A DNA stretch of 64,000 nucleotides from Oceaniferula spumae (GTDB lineage Bacteria; Verrucomicrobiota; Verrucomicrobiia; Verrucomicrobiales; Akkermansiaceae), in NCBI RefSeq assembly GCF_042849255.1, contig NZ_AP026866.1, forward strand, positions 248,001 through 312,000, written 5' to 3'. The notes under the pieces are model-generated. The model saw only the letters and a list, made by a program, of their open reading frames with translations. It had not been told where the DNA came from and ran no database searches. Shown in pieces: positions 25,601 through 34,676 of the stretch. Numbering within the stretch: position 1 is the stretch's first letter; each line of letters opens with the position of its first letter. The translations under genes and the position numbers were made by a program.

Positions 25601-28600
25601 AACAGATGTGTATGCGGTATCTGGCTCCAAAATTTTATATTCTACTGATGGCTCGCTATGGGAGGAAATCAACTTGCCGAGTGGGTTCACAGGCCGAACC
25701 ATGGAGATCGCCAATGGACGATTCATCTGTCTGGGAAATGACAACAATGGCACATACTCTGTCGCAATATCTGATGACAACACCCTCACTTGGTCGGTTC
25801 ATAGCTTGATCGGTCTGACCAGTCCGTATTCCGGAAATCATTTACTACTCACGATCGATGGTAGGTTCGTGGCTCAGCTAGATGGGACAGGGAACAATGA
25901 TGTCTACTATTCTAATGATGGTATCTCTTGGGTTCCCAGCCAAGGAACTAACCTGAATGAGGTCACCACCAACCTTAAAATCAAAGGACGAGCATCAGCC
26001 AGTAGCAGCTTAATCGTCGCTGCTAGTATATACACTGGAGGTGCCGGTGGGATGCGTCATTATAAATCAACGGATGGTGTGAATTGGACTGAATATGACA
26101 GTGTTCCTGGCGGTCAATCAATCACAAGGCATCCTAACAGCTCGGCATACGCTAACGGAAAGTTCTATTTATTTGGCACATACAGTATTTACATTTCCTC
26201 CGATGGTGAGAACTGGGTCTATCATAATGCCCCCAGTAATGGGTTCGGAAGTGCAGGGGTTTTTGCTGCAACGGCTGAGCACCTTTACTCTTTCCGCCAA
26301 GACAATGATTATTACCGATGGTTTTCCGATCCTCAAACACGGATGTATCGGACTGTTCTTCCTGACAATTCTCACTCTTTCCTGTCCGCTGCGAGCTACG
26401 GAGACAAACTCATTTACGGAACTGACAAGGGGTATATATCGACCATCGATGATCCATACGATGTGACTTTCCCAGCAGAGCATCTATCAAACTTATCTGG
26501 TTTGGATTTCGTAGGGGGATCATTTATCGCGCATCCGGTGCAAAGCTTTTATGGGAAGCGGAAACCCATCGTCGTATCCAGTGACGGCAGGTCATGGGCC
26601 AACGTGTCGTTACCTGAGAGTCAAAGTGGACAGGCTTCAACTGCAGTCGGTTACGCAGGCGGTAAACACTGGGGGCATTACGGCACGGCGAGTAAAACAA
26701 TACTAACAGGTGCGACCTATGGGTTCTACAGTGAAGAATACAAAAATAGCTATCAAGGGGTTCCTGCTACGATTAACCACATTGCCGAAGGGGAAGATGG
26801 CACTATTCTCGCCGTTGCTCCTACATCAGAAATCTCTAGTTCATACACCTTCTATGTTTTGCCCAATGGAAGCAATACATGGCTAAAACAAACCCTTCCA
26901 TTTAATGTCAATTTCTCGTCTAAGCCGAAATATGTGGACGGACTGTGGTTTGCCGAGGATTCATCAACCCATAAGATCTACAGATCATCCGATGCGATCA
27001 CGTGGAGCTATGTTGGTTTCTATTTAAATGGTGCGCAATTGGTCAAGAAAGGGAACACCATATACGCTTTGGGTCGCTTAACAGGCTATCCTTATTCTAC
27101 ACAACTACGGAAATCCACCGATGGCGTGTACTGGTCTACGGTCGCTACAAGTGGATTACCTACTTCGACCGGCAATTACAAAAACCTGTTACTGTTTAAT
27201 GACAGTCTTGTAGCGCACACTGGAGGTAATGAAGTCTATTACTCCAATGATGCCATTGCATGGGTCAAGTCTACTCTCCCTGAGGGGATTGTAGGTCTCG
27301 CAGGAGGTCATGGACAGCTTGTTGTGGCTTTGGAAGGCGGTGGGATTTTACAAACCGGGAATACACATGCCGGAGGAAGTGCGCCATTGGTGAAAATCAC
27401 TTCACCCGCCCCGATGAGCACGCATATCCTAGGGTCGAACGTCACAGTCACTGGGGAAATAACGGATCCGGAAGAAGGAGCCGTAGCATATACCTTGTTC
27501 CTGGATGGCGAAGAGGTGGGGAACAGTACGGGCAGCTCATTCGAATATACATTCAGAACGACTCACAATGCCAGACACGTCTTCTCCGTCATTGCAACAG
27601 ATAGTCACGGGTTGAGTAAAAGTGACTCTGTTGTAGTGAATACTACAAGTGCCGAACGTGCTAATCTGCTGAACTTGGGTGAAGGTAAAAACTATGTTCC
27701 TAGTAATCACAGGGCTCAGTTAGGTGGTGTGTTTTACGTAGCTGGTCCACGCGATCTCTATCGATCCTCTGACGGGTATCGATGGGAAAGCATACCGCTT
27801 CCATCACTTCCAGATTCCATTTACGCTATGGCTTCAGGCAACGGTGTGCTCGTGATTCAGTTCAGTAATGGCAGTGTGATTTCATCCAAGGATGGAGTGA
27901 ACTGGGTTCACTATTCGCCAAATCTGACAGACTATTGGGTTCGAACACCACTTCGTTTTGAGAGCGATCGATTCATCGCGGCTTACCAAACGCAGGGGAC
28001 TACATCGGGTAGCGTAATGACATCTACCGATGGCTTTAACTGGAAAACAGGGGAGGTCAGTGTGGAGGGATATCTCCAGTGGCAAGCAATCGGGCCTGAC
28101 GGCACCATTATCGGCGGTATTGGTTATGGTTCTGGTATGAACGCATCTACGGACAATGGGCTCAGTTGGAAAAAAATCAGCGTCAACCAAACTGCTCAGT
28201 CTTACAATACTCGCGGTATCTATGCAGGTGGCCAATTTGTGGTTTTCAATAACCAAACTAAAAAGCTCTTCCGTTCACAAGATGCCGTGACTTGGAGCAC
28301 GGATGACCTGCCGGAGACTACACAGCAGATCGGCAGAATCATACACTCTGGAGGGCGATATTTTATTGGCTCAAGCGCGAGCTACCTTTTCTCGTCAAGT
28401 GATGCTGTTACGTGGCAGTCGATCAATAGCGATCACCCGGTGGACAAAATCATTTATCACAAAGGCCAGTATTTAGGTGTCACATCCAATGGCTTGGTTA
28501 TGAGTGAAAATGGCGAAACATGGGAGTCCTTCGCTGAAGTTGCGGATTTCACGTCTATTGCGAGCCTGATTTCCAATGGCGAAATAGTCATGGCGATTCA

Positions 28601-30746
28601 CTCTAACGGAGCAGTTTCAATCTCAAGCGATCTGCTCACATGGGAACAATCGATTCAAGGCCGAGGCACAGAACCCTTGCCTTCCAATAAACTCCCTCAT
28701 CAAGTTGAGTCATTCAACGGTAAGCTCATTCTCGGTGGTGATTCAGGGCTTCTTCTATTCAGTGAAGATGATGGAGTAAGCTGGAGTTCATGCGAGGTGG
28801 CAGGTAATACCAACATTGCAAGTTACAGCGTGAGAACGTTGACCTCTGACGGCACAGCAGCTATCGCTCTAGGTATTAGTTCAAATAATGGGGTCATGTA
28901 TCGCACAACAGATGGAGTGAACTGGAGTGAGATTACTTCGATGTCTCAGAAACAGATAAGCGATGTGGCTACTAATGGCAGCGAATGGCTCGCGGTATGC
29001 AACAATGGAGATGTATTCCGCTCTGTCGACAGTGGACAAACGTGGAGTGAAGTCGCCGCGCCGATTCTAGAACGGGCAAAGTCGGTCAACTGGTTAGACT
29101 CCAAATGGGTTATTGTTGGAGCTATCGAGGCCGGATTTAATAAACGCTACCACGGCCTGACCTTGGAAGCTGGGGATGTTCTTACAGATCGAGGAGCTCT
29201 TAATTTTTACAACAGTAATAGTGACATTCAGAAAGTGTTGGCTCATGGAAAACTGCTTGTCTGGCAACGTGGAGAAAAAATTCAATATACTTCAGACGGA
29301 ATCACTTGGCAGGAATCAGCCATTAATCTAGGGGCAGGAAATCATGATTACGATGTCTATCCTGTCTCGGACGGTTTCATCGGTTTTAAGGGATCGAATA
29401 CCGCCTATTATCCGGTGCAAATGGTTAAATCCCAACCTGATTTGTTAGAATGGGGTGCTATTACGAACCGCTTTCATAACATGCAAAAAGCCGATGACGT
29501 GGGTGGCGGCCGTGTTTTCATCTTAGGCTATGGTAGAGTGATTGAAGAAACCTTCTACGATGTAACTCTCAGCTTCGAAACTGAGCCGGGTTACAGTCTT
29601 GGCATCGGTGAAGAGGTGCCACTTCAAGTAAGAGTGGCTAATCTAGGCCAGGCAATGAATGATTCCACCGGCTGGGTTGTGGACGCTTGGTTCTCTACCG
29701 ATTCATTCTATGGAGATGGAAATGACGCTTACATTGGACATTTTTCGCTACCAGCTATGACCCTCGCCGAGGACGGGTCGATGCTATTCGACATCAGCTA
29801 TGAAATTCCATCTGAAGTGATAGCCGGAGGAAACCACATCACTCTCAAGCTAAGAAACACTCATTTGCTGCAAGAAACCAATGAGGCTAACAATATTGTC
29901 ATCTCTGAGCATGTCATCGTCACTATTCCTGAGTGGGAACTCAATCTGAACACAACAGGGAGTGGGCAAATCAATCAGGATATCACTGCCCGCCGATACC
30001 CTCACGGAGCGCGCGTATCACTGACAGCGAGTGCTGGCAAAGGCGCCGCGTTTGCCGGTTGGGGAGGCGATGCTCTTGGCGCTGAGAGCCAGATCACCAT
30101 TTTGATGAACGGAGATAAATCCGTGCAGGCGACATTCTCATCGCGTGCTAGCTTGCAGGTGCATGTGCGTGGAGCTGGCTCAGTAAGCGGTTTGGCTGAT
30201 CTGGGAAGCTACGGCTTAAACGAAACAGCATCTCTGACGGCTGTCCCTGCGGATGGTTGGATATTCGCGGGCTGGAGTGGAGCAGTTACGGGTTCAAGCG
30301 CCACAGCCAACGTTGTCATGGACTCACCGAAAGCTGTGACAGCAGTGTTTACGCTGCCAGTGGCAAATTGGAAATCCGAGCACTTCACAGAAGCCGAACT
30401 GCTAGACGAACTCATCTCTGGCGACGATGCCGATCCGGATCAGGATGGACTGAAAAACTGGCAGGAGTATTTGCATATGTCAGACCCTCGTGATTCTACC
30501 TCGAAGGGTGTGCTTAGTATGAAAGTGGAAGGCGATTACTTGTTCGCCATTTTCACCCGAAACTCAGGCGCTCAAGGAGGTCTTTCTCTCGGCTGCCAAG
30601 GCTCACGTGATCTGGCCGACTGGGATGCTCCCGATATCGAAGAGCGTGTTCTCAGCACTCGTGATGGAGTCGAAACGGTGGAAGCAAGGATTCCCGTCGG
30701 AACTGTTGGATCAGGATTCATACGGTTAAAATACGATCGACCTTAA
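22617..30746 (+). CDS. Giant secreted subtilase with Ig, BNR-like repeat, CARDB and InlB-type domains
   Basis: 2709 residues; TTG at 22617 or GTG at 22626 starts it, directly before a signal-type hydrophobic helix. A propeptide-like region (about 120-215) precedes an S8 peptidase with Asp 278 (VTDTGI), His 317 (GHGTHC) and Ser 478 (NGTSMATPH). Two pre-peptidase-like beta domains follow (about 540-800), two Ig-like domains (801-970), then two long runs of SSDGxxW-type beta-propeller repeats (about 975-1590 and 1685-2310; I count about 20 copies of the motif) separated by an Ig-like domain. A CARDB domain (about 2315-2435), two InlB B-repeat-like units (AFAGWGGD, IFAGWSGA) and a C-terminal DPDQDGLKNWQEY segment finish it. 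Likely an exported or surface protease that binds polymers. The N-terminal third is more GC-rich than the rest. Confidence 0.85.
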   Translation: MLSVKRIFYPLLFLLLACALFFSVRPASETKIDGESANTHTDTRPTTTSSTQTVEPDKRSATRVLGGASQQGTLLTPEVEKQDVVIVKNDPFVKKVYSEKWIDAAEGKAGRRRVRVVEADFKYPNVRLEEEVWTDPKTGMQTVRRIRASVADHVMVGLKPGADEKAASELLEQNGYRIRAVEPGSYILAELAEFKADDAQKRSIAEIEGLNEFIDFAEPDYLVYPSIFPNDPAFANRKMWGLDNPGTVAGTTADADIDAPEAWDIRHDASGVIVAVTDTGIQYNHEDLAPNMWTNSSGHYGYDAYDDDTDPMDIGGHGTHCAGTIGARGNNGIGLTGVAWNVQLMGLRFLGPNGGSTSDGIRVVNYAKNNGAHIISASWGGGGYSQGLYNAIKAAGDAGIPFVAAAGNDSLNNDATPHYPSSYDLPTIVSVASTTSKDKLSYFSCYGRYSVDIAAPGSDIWSCYIGSNSSYKHLNGTSMATPHVSGALALARAQYPSEDAEDLIARLYSSVDHIPALAGKVATGGRLNLQKLLGASTAGVNNDDFENALRFEGSYGYWSGSNKKATREDDEDTFSIPNTGDKSVWFAWKAPYRGLVEFTVEASDKQFRVIAFKGSEKGGLTIAADGGSQSLRTDKTIFFYCEQDQEYRFLIDTSQPDGVNLLATLGLKPVNDPITGALGLSGDRFTAKGDNRNATPESFELSNPHAGVGKGKSLWWKWTPDFDGEFVITTQGSEFDTVLAVYSGTPGSLTEAASNDDRSALDWTSQVTFEVTSGTTYYIAVDGFRGDASGAILLNGFKKDALVIIKQPQDTDATIGSRSVLDVGVLGGSTVRYQWAFNGESIPGATQASLVINPVEMEDFGQYYCTISNDVSELMSNTVTLREKRTAPEIYWQSGDLALAGGADANFTIQVRGSEPLSFQWYKENVAIPGATNKTLTLNSVAAADTGNYRIEVSNDLGTASADMYLGVVTSPWEGWEWRRPGVVRAGISDIKVYGTDVYAVSGSKILYSTDGSLWEEINLPSGFTGRTMEIANGRFICLGNDNNGTYSVAISDDNTLTWSVHSLIGLTSPYSGNHLLLTIDGRFVAQLDGTGNNDVYYSNDGISWVPSQGTNLNEVTTNLKIKGRASASSSLIVAASIYTGGAGGMRHYKSTDGVNWTEYDSVPGGQSITRHPNSSAYANGKFYLFGTYSIYISSDGENWVYHNAPSNGFGSAGVFAATAEHLYSFRQDNDYYRWFSDPQTRMYRTVLPDNSHSFLSAASYGDKLIYGTDKGYISTIDDPYDVTFPAEHLSNLSGLDFVGGSFIAHPVQSFYGKRKPIVVSSDGRSWANVSLPESQSGQASTAVGYAGGKHWGHYGTASKTILTGATYGFYSEEYKNSYQGVPATINHIAEGEDGTILAVAPTSEISSSYTFYVLPNGSNTWLKQTLPFNVNFSSKPKYVDGLWFAEDSSTHKIYRSSDAITWSYVGFYLNGAQLVKKGNTIYALGRLTGYPYSTQLRKSTDGVYWSTVATSGLPTSTGNYKNLLLFNDSLVAHTGGNEVYYSNDAIAWVKSTLPEGIVGLAGGHGQLVVALEGGGILQTGNTHAGGSAPLVKITSPAPMSTHILGSNVTVTGEITDPEEGAVAYTLFLDGEEVGNSTGSSFEYTFRTTHNARHVFSVIATDSHGLSKSDSVVVNTTSAERANLLNLGEGKNYVPSNHRAQLGGVFYVAGPRDLYRSSDGYRWESIPLPSLPDSIYAMASGNGVLVIQFSNGSVISSKDGVNWVHYSPNLTDYWVRTPLRFESDRFIAAYQTQGTTSGSVMTSTDGFNWKTGEVSVEGYLQWQAIGPDGTIIGGIGYGSGMNASTDNGLSWKKISVNQTAQSYNTRGIYAGGQFVVFNNQTKKLFRSQDAVTWSTDDLPETTQQIGRIIHSGGRYFIGSSASYLFSSSDAVTWQSINSDHPVDKIIYHKGQYLGVTSNGLVMSENGETWESFAEVADFTSIASLISNGEIVMAIHSNGAVSISSDLLTWEQSIQGRGTEPLPSNKLPHQVESFNGKLILGGDSGLLLFSEDDGVSWSSCEVAGNTNIASYSVRTLTSDGTAAIALGISSNNGVMYRTTDGVNWSEITSMSQKQISDVATNGSEWLAVCNNGDVFRSVDSGQTWSEVAAPILERAKSVNWLDSKWVIVGAIEAGFNKRYHGLTLEAGDVLTDRGALNFYNSNSDIQKVLAHGKLLVWQRGEKIQYTSDGITWQESAINLGAGNHDYDVYPVSDGFIGFKGSNTAYYPVQMVKSQPDLLEWGAITNRFHNMQKADDVGGGRVFILGYGRVIEETFYDVTLSFETEPGYSLGIGEEVPLQVRVANLGQAMNDSTGWVVDAWFSTDSFYGDGNDAYIGHFSLPAMTLAEDGSMLFDISYEIPSEVIAGGNHITLKLRNTHLLQETNEANNIVISEHVIVTIPEWELNLNTTGSGQINQDITARRYPHGARVSLTASAGKGAAFAGWGGDALGAESQITILMNGDKSVQATFSSRASLQVHVRGAGSVSGLADLGSYGLNETASLTAVPADGWIFAGWSGAVTGSSATANVVMDSPKAVTAVFTLPVANWKSEHFTEAELLDELISGDDADPDQDGLKNWQEYLHMSDPRDSTSKGVLSMKVEGDYLFAIFTRNSGAQGGLSLGCQGSRDLADWDAPDIEERVLSTRDGVETVEARIPVGTVGSGFIRLKYDRP

Positions 30747-30822
30747 CACCGTCGGACTAGCGTCTCCGGTGACCAGGATGAAAACATCACTCTTGGCAGA
30801 ATTTACTTCAATAGAAGTTGCG

Positions 30823-30828
30823 TATAGT
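30823..30828 (+). promoter_or_regulatory. Possible -10 element of the PKS operon
   Basis: TATAGT at 30823-30828 with a weak TTTACT 15 bases upstream could be the promoter of the methyltransferase/flavoprotein/PKS operon. The purine-rich GGGAGGAGGGAGGA (30831-30844) just after it is a strong ribosome binding site for the GTG at 30852, unusual in this window. Confidence 0.3.
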
Positions 30829-30851
30829 CAGGGAGGAGGGAGGATGAGTGC

Positions 30852-31478
30852 GTGCACCGCGTTGTTGAACCTGAAATACTAGATGAACTGTCTCCGGAAG
30901 ATCCGGCAGCGATACGTAGCCGCCAGGATTTACGATTAATCAATGCTTTGATGAGAGGGCATGCCTGGATTCTCAACGAAGTCTCAGCGATGCACAATGT
31001 CAGCAAAGTGGTTGAACTGGGAGCAGGTGACGGACGACTCTGCAATAAGGTGAAAACTCTATTGCCGACCTGTGAGGTGACAGCCGTTGATTTGATCCCC
31101 AAACCTGAAACCGTTAGGTCTGACATTGTTTGGCAGCAAGCGAGCATTTTTGAGTATGACGGTTTTGACCGAGATACAGTGGTTGTTGCGAATCTATTTA
31201 TCCATCACCTGGATGACAAAGAGCTTAAATTGTTAGGTGCGCGATTAGCTCAAGTCAGAGCCGTGGTTCTTGCAGAGCCACACAGAAAGAAAACAGCCGA
31301 GTTGATGGGGCGGTTACTGTTTCCGCTGGTGAATCAAGTCACTCGTCACGATATGATCACGAGTATCCGAGCTGGTTTTGTAAAAGAGGAAATCTCTAAA
31401 TTAATAGGGCGAAATTTCCACTGGAAAGAAAGCTTGGGAATGTTTGGCGGCATCAGAATGATCGGAGTTCGGGGGTGA
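30852..31478 (+). CDS. SAM-dependent methyltransferase of the PKS cluster
   Basis: A 208-residue class I methyltransferase starting with GTG. SAM motif I is VVELGAGDGRLC near residue 54; motif II region is VTAVDLIP; VVVANLFIHHLDD follows, and a C-terminal substrate part includes RHDMITSIRAGF. It overlaps the flavoprotein gene by 4 bases (GTGA), so it is translationally coupled. In the Streptomyces griseus srs operon, SrsB methylates an alkylresorcinol made by a type III PKS (established precedent). Here the same role, O- or C-methylation of a phenolic product, is inferred from context. Confidence 0.82.
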   Translation: MHRVVEPEILDELSPEDPAAIRSRQDLRLINALMRGHAWILNEVSAMHNVSKVVELGAGDGRLCNKVKTLLPTCEVTAVDLIPKPETVRSDIVWQQASIFEYDGFDRDTVVVANLFIHHLDDKELKLLGARLAQVRAVVLAEPHRKKTAELMGRLLFPLVNQVTRHDMITSIRAGFVKEEISKLIGRNFHWKESLGMFGGIRMIGVRG

Positions 31479-32488
31479 AGAAAATTCAGATCATAGGAGG
31501 AGGTCTCGCCGGATTGGCTCTCGGAGTTTGCCTCCGGAATCTGGGCGTTGATGTGATTTTATTGGAAGCTGGGAAATATCCAAAACACAAGGTTTGTGGT
31601 GAGTTCATCTGTGGTGTCAGTCCGAAGATGCTCTCGGACCTGGGAATACGCGAGGTGGTCGAGCAATCATTGGTGCACGAAACGATGCAGTGGTGGATGG
31701 GGGATTCTAAAGTGTTAGAAGACGCACTGCCCACTCCTGCTTGGGGTTTGTCTCGCTATAAGTTAGACTATGATTTGTCGCAGTTGTTCCACGGCATGGG
31801 AGGTGAACTCGTCACCGGCAGCCGAGCTGATCTCAAGGACGAAGAGGCCGTGGTATGGGCGACAGGCAAACCTAAAAAACGGGGAGGGTGGATCGGTTTG
31901 AAAATCCACGCACTCAATGCTGAAGTTGACGGTCTTGAGATGCACGTTGGAGATCGAGGGTATATCGGGTTATGTGGGATTGAAGGGGAACGAGTCAATT
32001 GCTGCGGTCTCTTCCGCGTCGACAAATCGATCAAGGCGACTGGCGGTCAGCTGATAGCAGAATATCTTCGGGCCAACGGGTTGAACCAGCTTGCGGATCG
32101 GTTCAGCGAGTGGACAAAGGACGAAGATTCATTTTCAGCCACTGCAGGGTTTTCCTTTGGTAAACAAGTGCACGCAGGCGGGTTTTGTGTAGGGGATGCC
32201 TCGTATTTGATTCCGCCGTTCACAGGGAATGGCATGAGCATGGCTTTGGAATCAGCGTGGATGGCAGGAAAATGGTTAGAACAATATGCCAAAAATGAGA
32301 TCGATTGGACCAGTGCAATTGCTGGTTACGATAATGAATGTGTTGCCTTTTTCTTAAAGCGGATGAAGTTATCCGCCACCGTGCAGCCTTTGATGTTTCA
32401 TCGGCTCGGAAGAACCCTACTGAAGACTGCCGCTAAAACTGGAGTCCTACCATTCGAATTTCTGTTTCATCAATTAAGAACTCCATGA
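31475..32488 (+). CDS. FAD-dependent oxidoreductase of the PKS cluster
   Basis: A 337-residue flavoprotein of the geranylgeranyl-reductase/aromatic hydroxylase-like superfamily. The dinucleotide site is IIGGGLAGLALG at the N-terminus, followed by KHKVCGEFICG, and the second FAD motif is CVGDASYLIPPFTGNGMS near residue 230. No transmembrane helix is evident. It may hydroxylate or oxidise the PKS product towards a quinone, like SrsC, or reduce a side chain. The gene overlaps both neighbours by 4 bases, so all three are one operon. Confidence 0.85.
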   Translation: MKKIQIIGGGLAGLALGVCLRNLGVDVILLEAGKYPKHKVCGEFICGVSPKMLSDLGIREVVEQSLVHETMQWWMGDSKVLEDALPTPAWGLSRYKLDYDLSQLFHGMGGELVTGSRADLKDEEAVVWATGKPKKRGGWIGLKIHALNAEVDGLEMHVGDRGYIGLCGIEGERVNCCGLFRVDKSIKATGGQLIAEYLRANGLNQLADRFSEWTKDEDSFSATAGFSFGKQVHAGGFCVGDASYLIPPFTGNGMSMALESAWMAGKWLEQYAKNEIDWTSAIAGYDNECVAFFLKRMKLSATVQPLMFHRLGRTLLKTAAKTGVLPFEFLFHQLRTP

Positions 32489-33507
32489 ATTTACTATCCG
32501 TTGCGTCAGCTTTTCCAAAATCATCATTTAATCAATCTGAGTGTCTCGACGCGATGCAGTCTGCCGATTTCTGGCCAACCTTGAACGGGAGATCAAGAAT
32601 GTTGTTAGGCAAGGTTTTAAGTGGCGATAGTGGAATCGATAAAAGACATTTTGCCTTGGATGAACTTAAGGATGCTTGGGTCCGTGATGCTCAGTCCTTG
32701 AATCAGGCGTATGAGAAAGAGGCTCCGGCTTTGGCCGTGAAGGCTGTTCTAAACGCCTTGGCCAAGAGCGGCACAAACGTCGAAGAAGTGGATGCTCTAT
32801 TTGTCTGTTCATGCACTGGCTACCTTTGTCCCGGCGTGAGCAGTCATACTGCTGAGTTGTTAGGTTTGAGGGAGGATGTCTTTCTACAAGATATGACAGG
32901 CCTCGGGTGTGGAGCAGCTATTCCTCTCATGCGAGCAGCGAACGCGGTGATAGCTGAAAACCCCAAGGCGGTTGTAGTAACTGTGGCGGTCGAGATTTGT
33001 TCAGCGGCATTTTATGTGGAAGATGATTTTGGCGTTCTCATTAGCACCTGTTTATTCGGCGATGGTGCTGCAGCCGCTGTATGGTCGGGATCTGGTGGTG
33101 AATGGCACGTCGGAGATTTTGAATCCATTCACATGCCTACGCATAGGGAGAAAATCCGGTTCACGAATGCGAAAGGAAAACTTCGTAACCAGCTTCATAA
33201 GAGTGTGCCGCTACTCGCGGCCGATGCAGTCAGTCAGCTCTACGCCAAAAGGCGAGCCGATCCCCAAGCATGGGTGACGCACGGAGGAGGTCGTGATGTG
33301 ATCGAGCAACTGGAGCGGGTGTTGCCATGTGACGAACTCACTTATGCTCGCGGTGTGATGCTCGATCACGGAAACCTCAGTAGCCCTTCGGTGCTCGTGG
33401 GACTGGAGAGGTTTCTTGACGATTACCAGGGGGGCGAGAACCGAGTCTGGCTTTGTGCCTTCGGTGCGGGATTCTCGGCCCACAGCTGTGAGTTGGTGCG
33501 GAACTGA
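32485..33507 (+). CDS. Type III polyketide synthase
   Basis: A 340-residue chalcone/stilbene synthase-type homodimeric ketosynthase. The catalytic triad is in place: Cys 142 (TGLGCGAAI), His 266 (VTHGGG) and Asn 297 (DHGNLSSPS). Other family features are the VCSCTGYLCPG block and CLFGDGAAAAVW. It extends an acyl starter with malonyl-CoA and cyclises the product to a phenol, resorcinol or pyrone. Absence of acyl-carrier genes fits a CoA-based enzyme. The neighbours, a methyltransferase and flavoprotein overlapping by 4 bases, resemble the srsABC alkylresorcinol/quinone operon in content, though in the order methyltransferase, flavoprotein, PKS. Confidence 0.9.
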   Translation: MNLLSVASAFPKSSFNQSECLDAMQSADFWPTLNGRSRMLLGKVLSGDSGIDKRHFALDELKDAWVRDAQSLNQAYEKEAPALAVKAVLNALAKSGTNVEEVDALFVCSCTGYLCPGVSSHTAELLGLREDVFLQDMTGLGCGAAIPLMRAANAVIAENPKAVVVTVAVEICSAAFYVEDDFGVLISTCLFGDGAAAAVWSGSGGEWHVGDFESIHMPTHREKIRFTNAKGKLRNQLHKSVPLLAADAVSQLYAKRRADPQAWVTHGGGRDVIEQLERVLPCDELTYARGVMLDHGNLSSPSVLVGLERFLDDYQGGENRVWLCAFGAGFSAHSCELVRN

Positions 33508-33585
33508 GCTCTACGAGTTGGAGTCATTGCTGAGTTTGATTCGTAATTTTTTCTAAGAAAAATACAGCTTCCCCGTTTGGGAAGT

Positions 33586-34644
33586 ATGGCTCTACACGCA
33601 AATTTATCTCCAGAAGCACTAACACGGCTTCAGGCACAGCTCCGCAGATCGACGTTGAGTAGCATCTTAATCTCGGTGCTCTCCGTAGTCTTGATCGTCT
33701 TGTTGCTGATGTTCTTTTTGCTTCCTAGTATCGACGTGTTCACACCTGAAATTGTGACTTACCGAGCACCACAATCAGAGAAGGAGAAGCACCAGAAAAA
33801 GGAACTCACTAACAAGATACAGCCGAAACCGTCTTCGCCTTCCTCATCAATGGCAAAAGTAATCGCCACTCATACGGTATCTAACATTGCCATCCCTGTG
33901 CCTGAGGAAAACGCCGAAGTGTCAGTGGATATGGGTGACGGAGATGGCTTTGGTGATGGTTGGGGGAACGGCGAGGACTTGGGGATCGGTGGTGGAGGAA
34001 CCACTTTCTTTGGACAAAAAGTTAAGGCCGAACGCGTGGTGTATGTGATCGATTACTCACTATCCATGCAAGGAAAACGCATATCGCTGCTGAAGAAGGA
34101 ACTTACGGATTCGGTGAACAAGTTACCAGCAGGCACACAATACCAACTTATCTTCTTTGCCGGTCCAGCATGGCTGGCCGGAGACCAAGTGACCATGGCG
34201 AAAGATCGAAAATCTGCCGAGGTCGTTAGTGCTGACAGAGCTTATAAATGGGAATCCGTCTCGGGTGGTGCCCATTCATGGGAAACGAAAGGGAGTAAGC
34301 AACGTGCACCGTGGCTAACAGCCGGTGCCAAGCAATTAGACAGCACGGTGATTGCGGTGCAGGAGACACCTCTAGTTTGGGGAACAGACTGGCACAGGCC
34401 GCTTGAAATGGCCTTGGAAATGAAGCCTAGACCTCAAGTCGTCTGTTTTATGACCGATGGTGCGGTGGGAGGAGAAGCTGAAAAGCTAGCAAAACGGATT
34501 GCTCACAAGGCAAAATCCCGCGATGTGAAAATCAATACCGTGGCGTTGATGCAGCCTGGTGCAGAAGGTGCTATGAAGGAAATGGCCGAAATCACTGGCG
34601 GCGAATACGCGCTCGTGGACCAGAACGGTAAGGTGAAGAAATAA
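33586..34644 (+). CDS. Membrane-anchored VWA-domain protein
   Basis: About 352 residues; the ATG at 33586 is preferred to an in-frame TTG at 33577. One transmembrane helix at about residues 20-45 (ILISVLSVVLIVLLLMFFLL) is followed by a Lys/Pro/Ser-rich linker, a Gly/Asp-rich stretch (DMGDGDGFGDGWGNG) and a von Willebrand A domain from about residue 150. The metal-ion site shows DYSLSM (DxSxS form) and CFMTDGAV. Such proteins bind partners through Mg; this one may belong to an envelope complex. No other complex member is adjacent. Function beyond the fold is unknown. Confidence 0.8.
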   Translation: MALHANLSPEALTRLQAQLRRSTLSSILISVLSVVLIVLLLMFFLLPSIDVFTPEIVTYRAPQSEKEKHQKKELTNKIQPKPSSPSSSMAKVIATHTVSNIAIPVPEENAEVSVDMGDGDGFGDGWGNGEDLGIGGGGTTFFGQKVKAERVVYVIDYSLSMQGKRISLLKKELTDSVNKLPAGTQYQLIFFAGPAWLAGDQVTMAKDRKSAEVVSADRAYKWESVSGGAHSWETKGSKQRAPWLTAGAKQLDSTVIAVQETPLVWGTDWHRPLEMALEMKPRPQVVCFMTDGAVGGEAEKLAKRIAHKAKSRDVKINTVALMQPGAEGAMKEMAEITGGEYALVDQNGKVKK

Positions 34645-34676
34645 TCTGGCTGACAGTCTACACCGGTTTATCGCTG

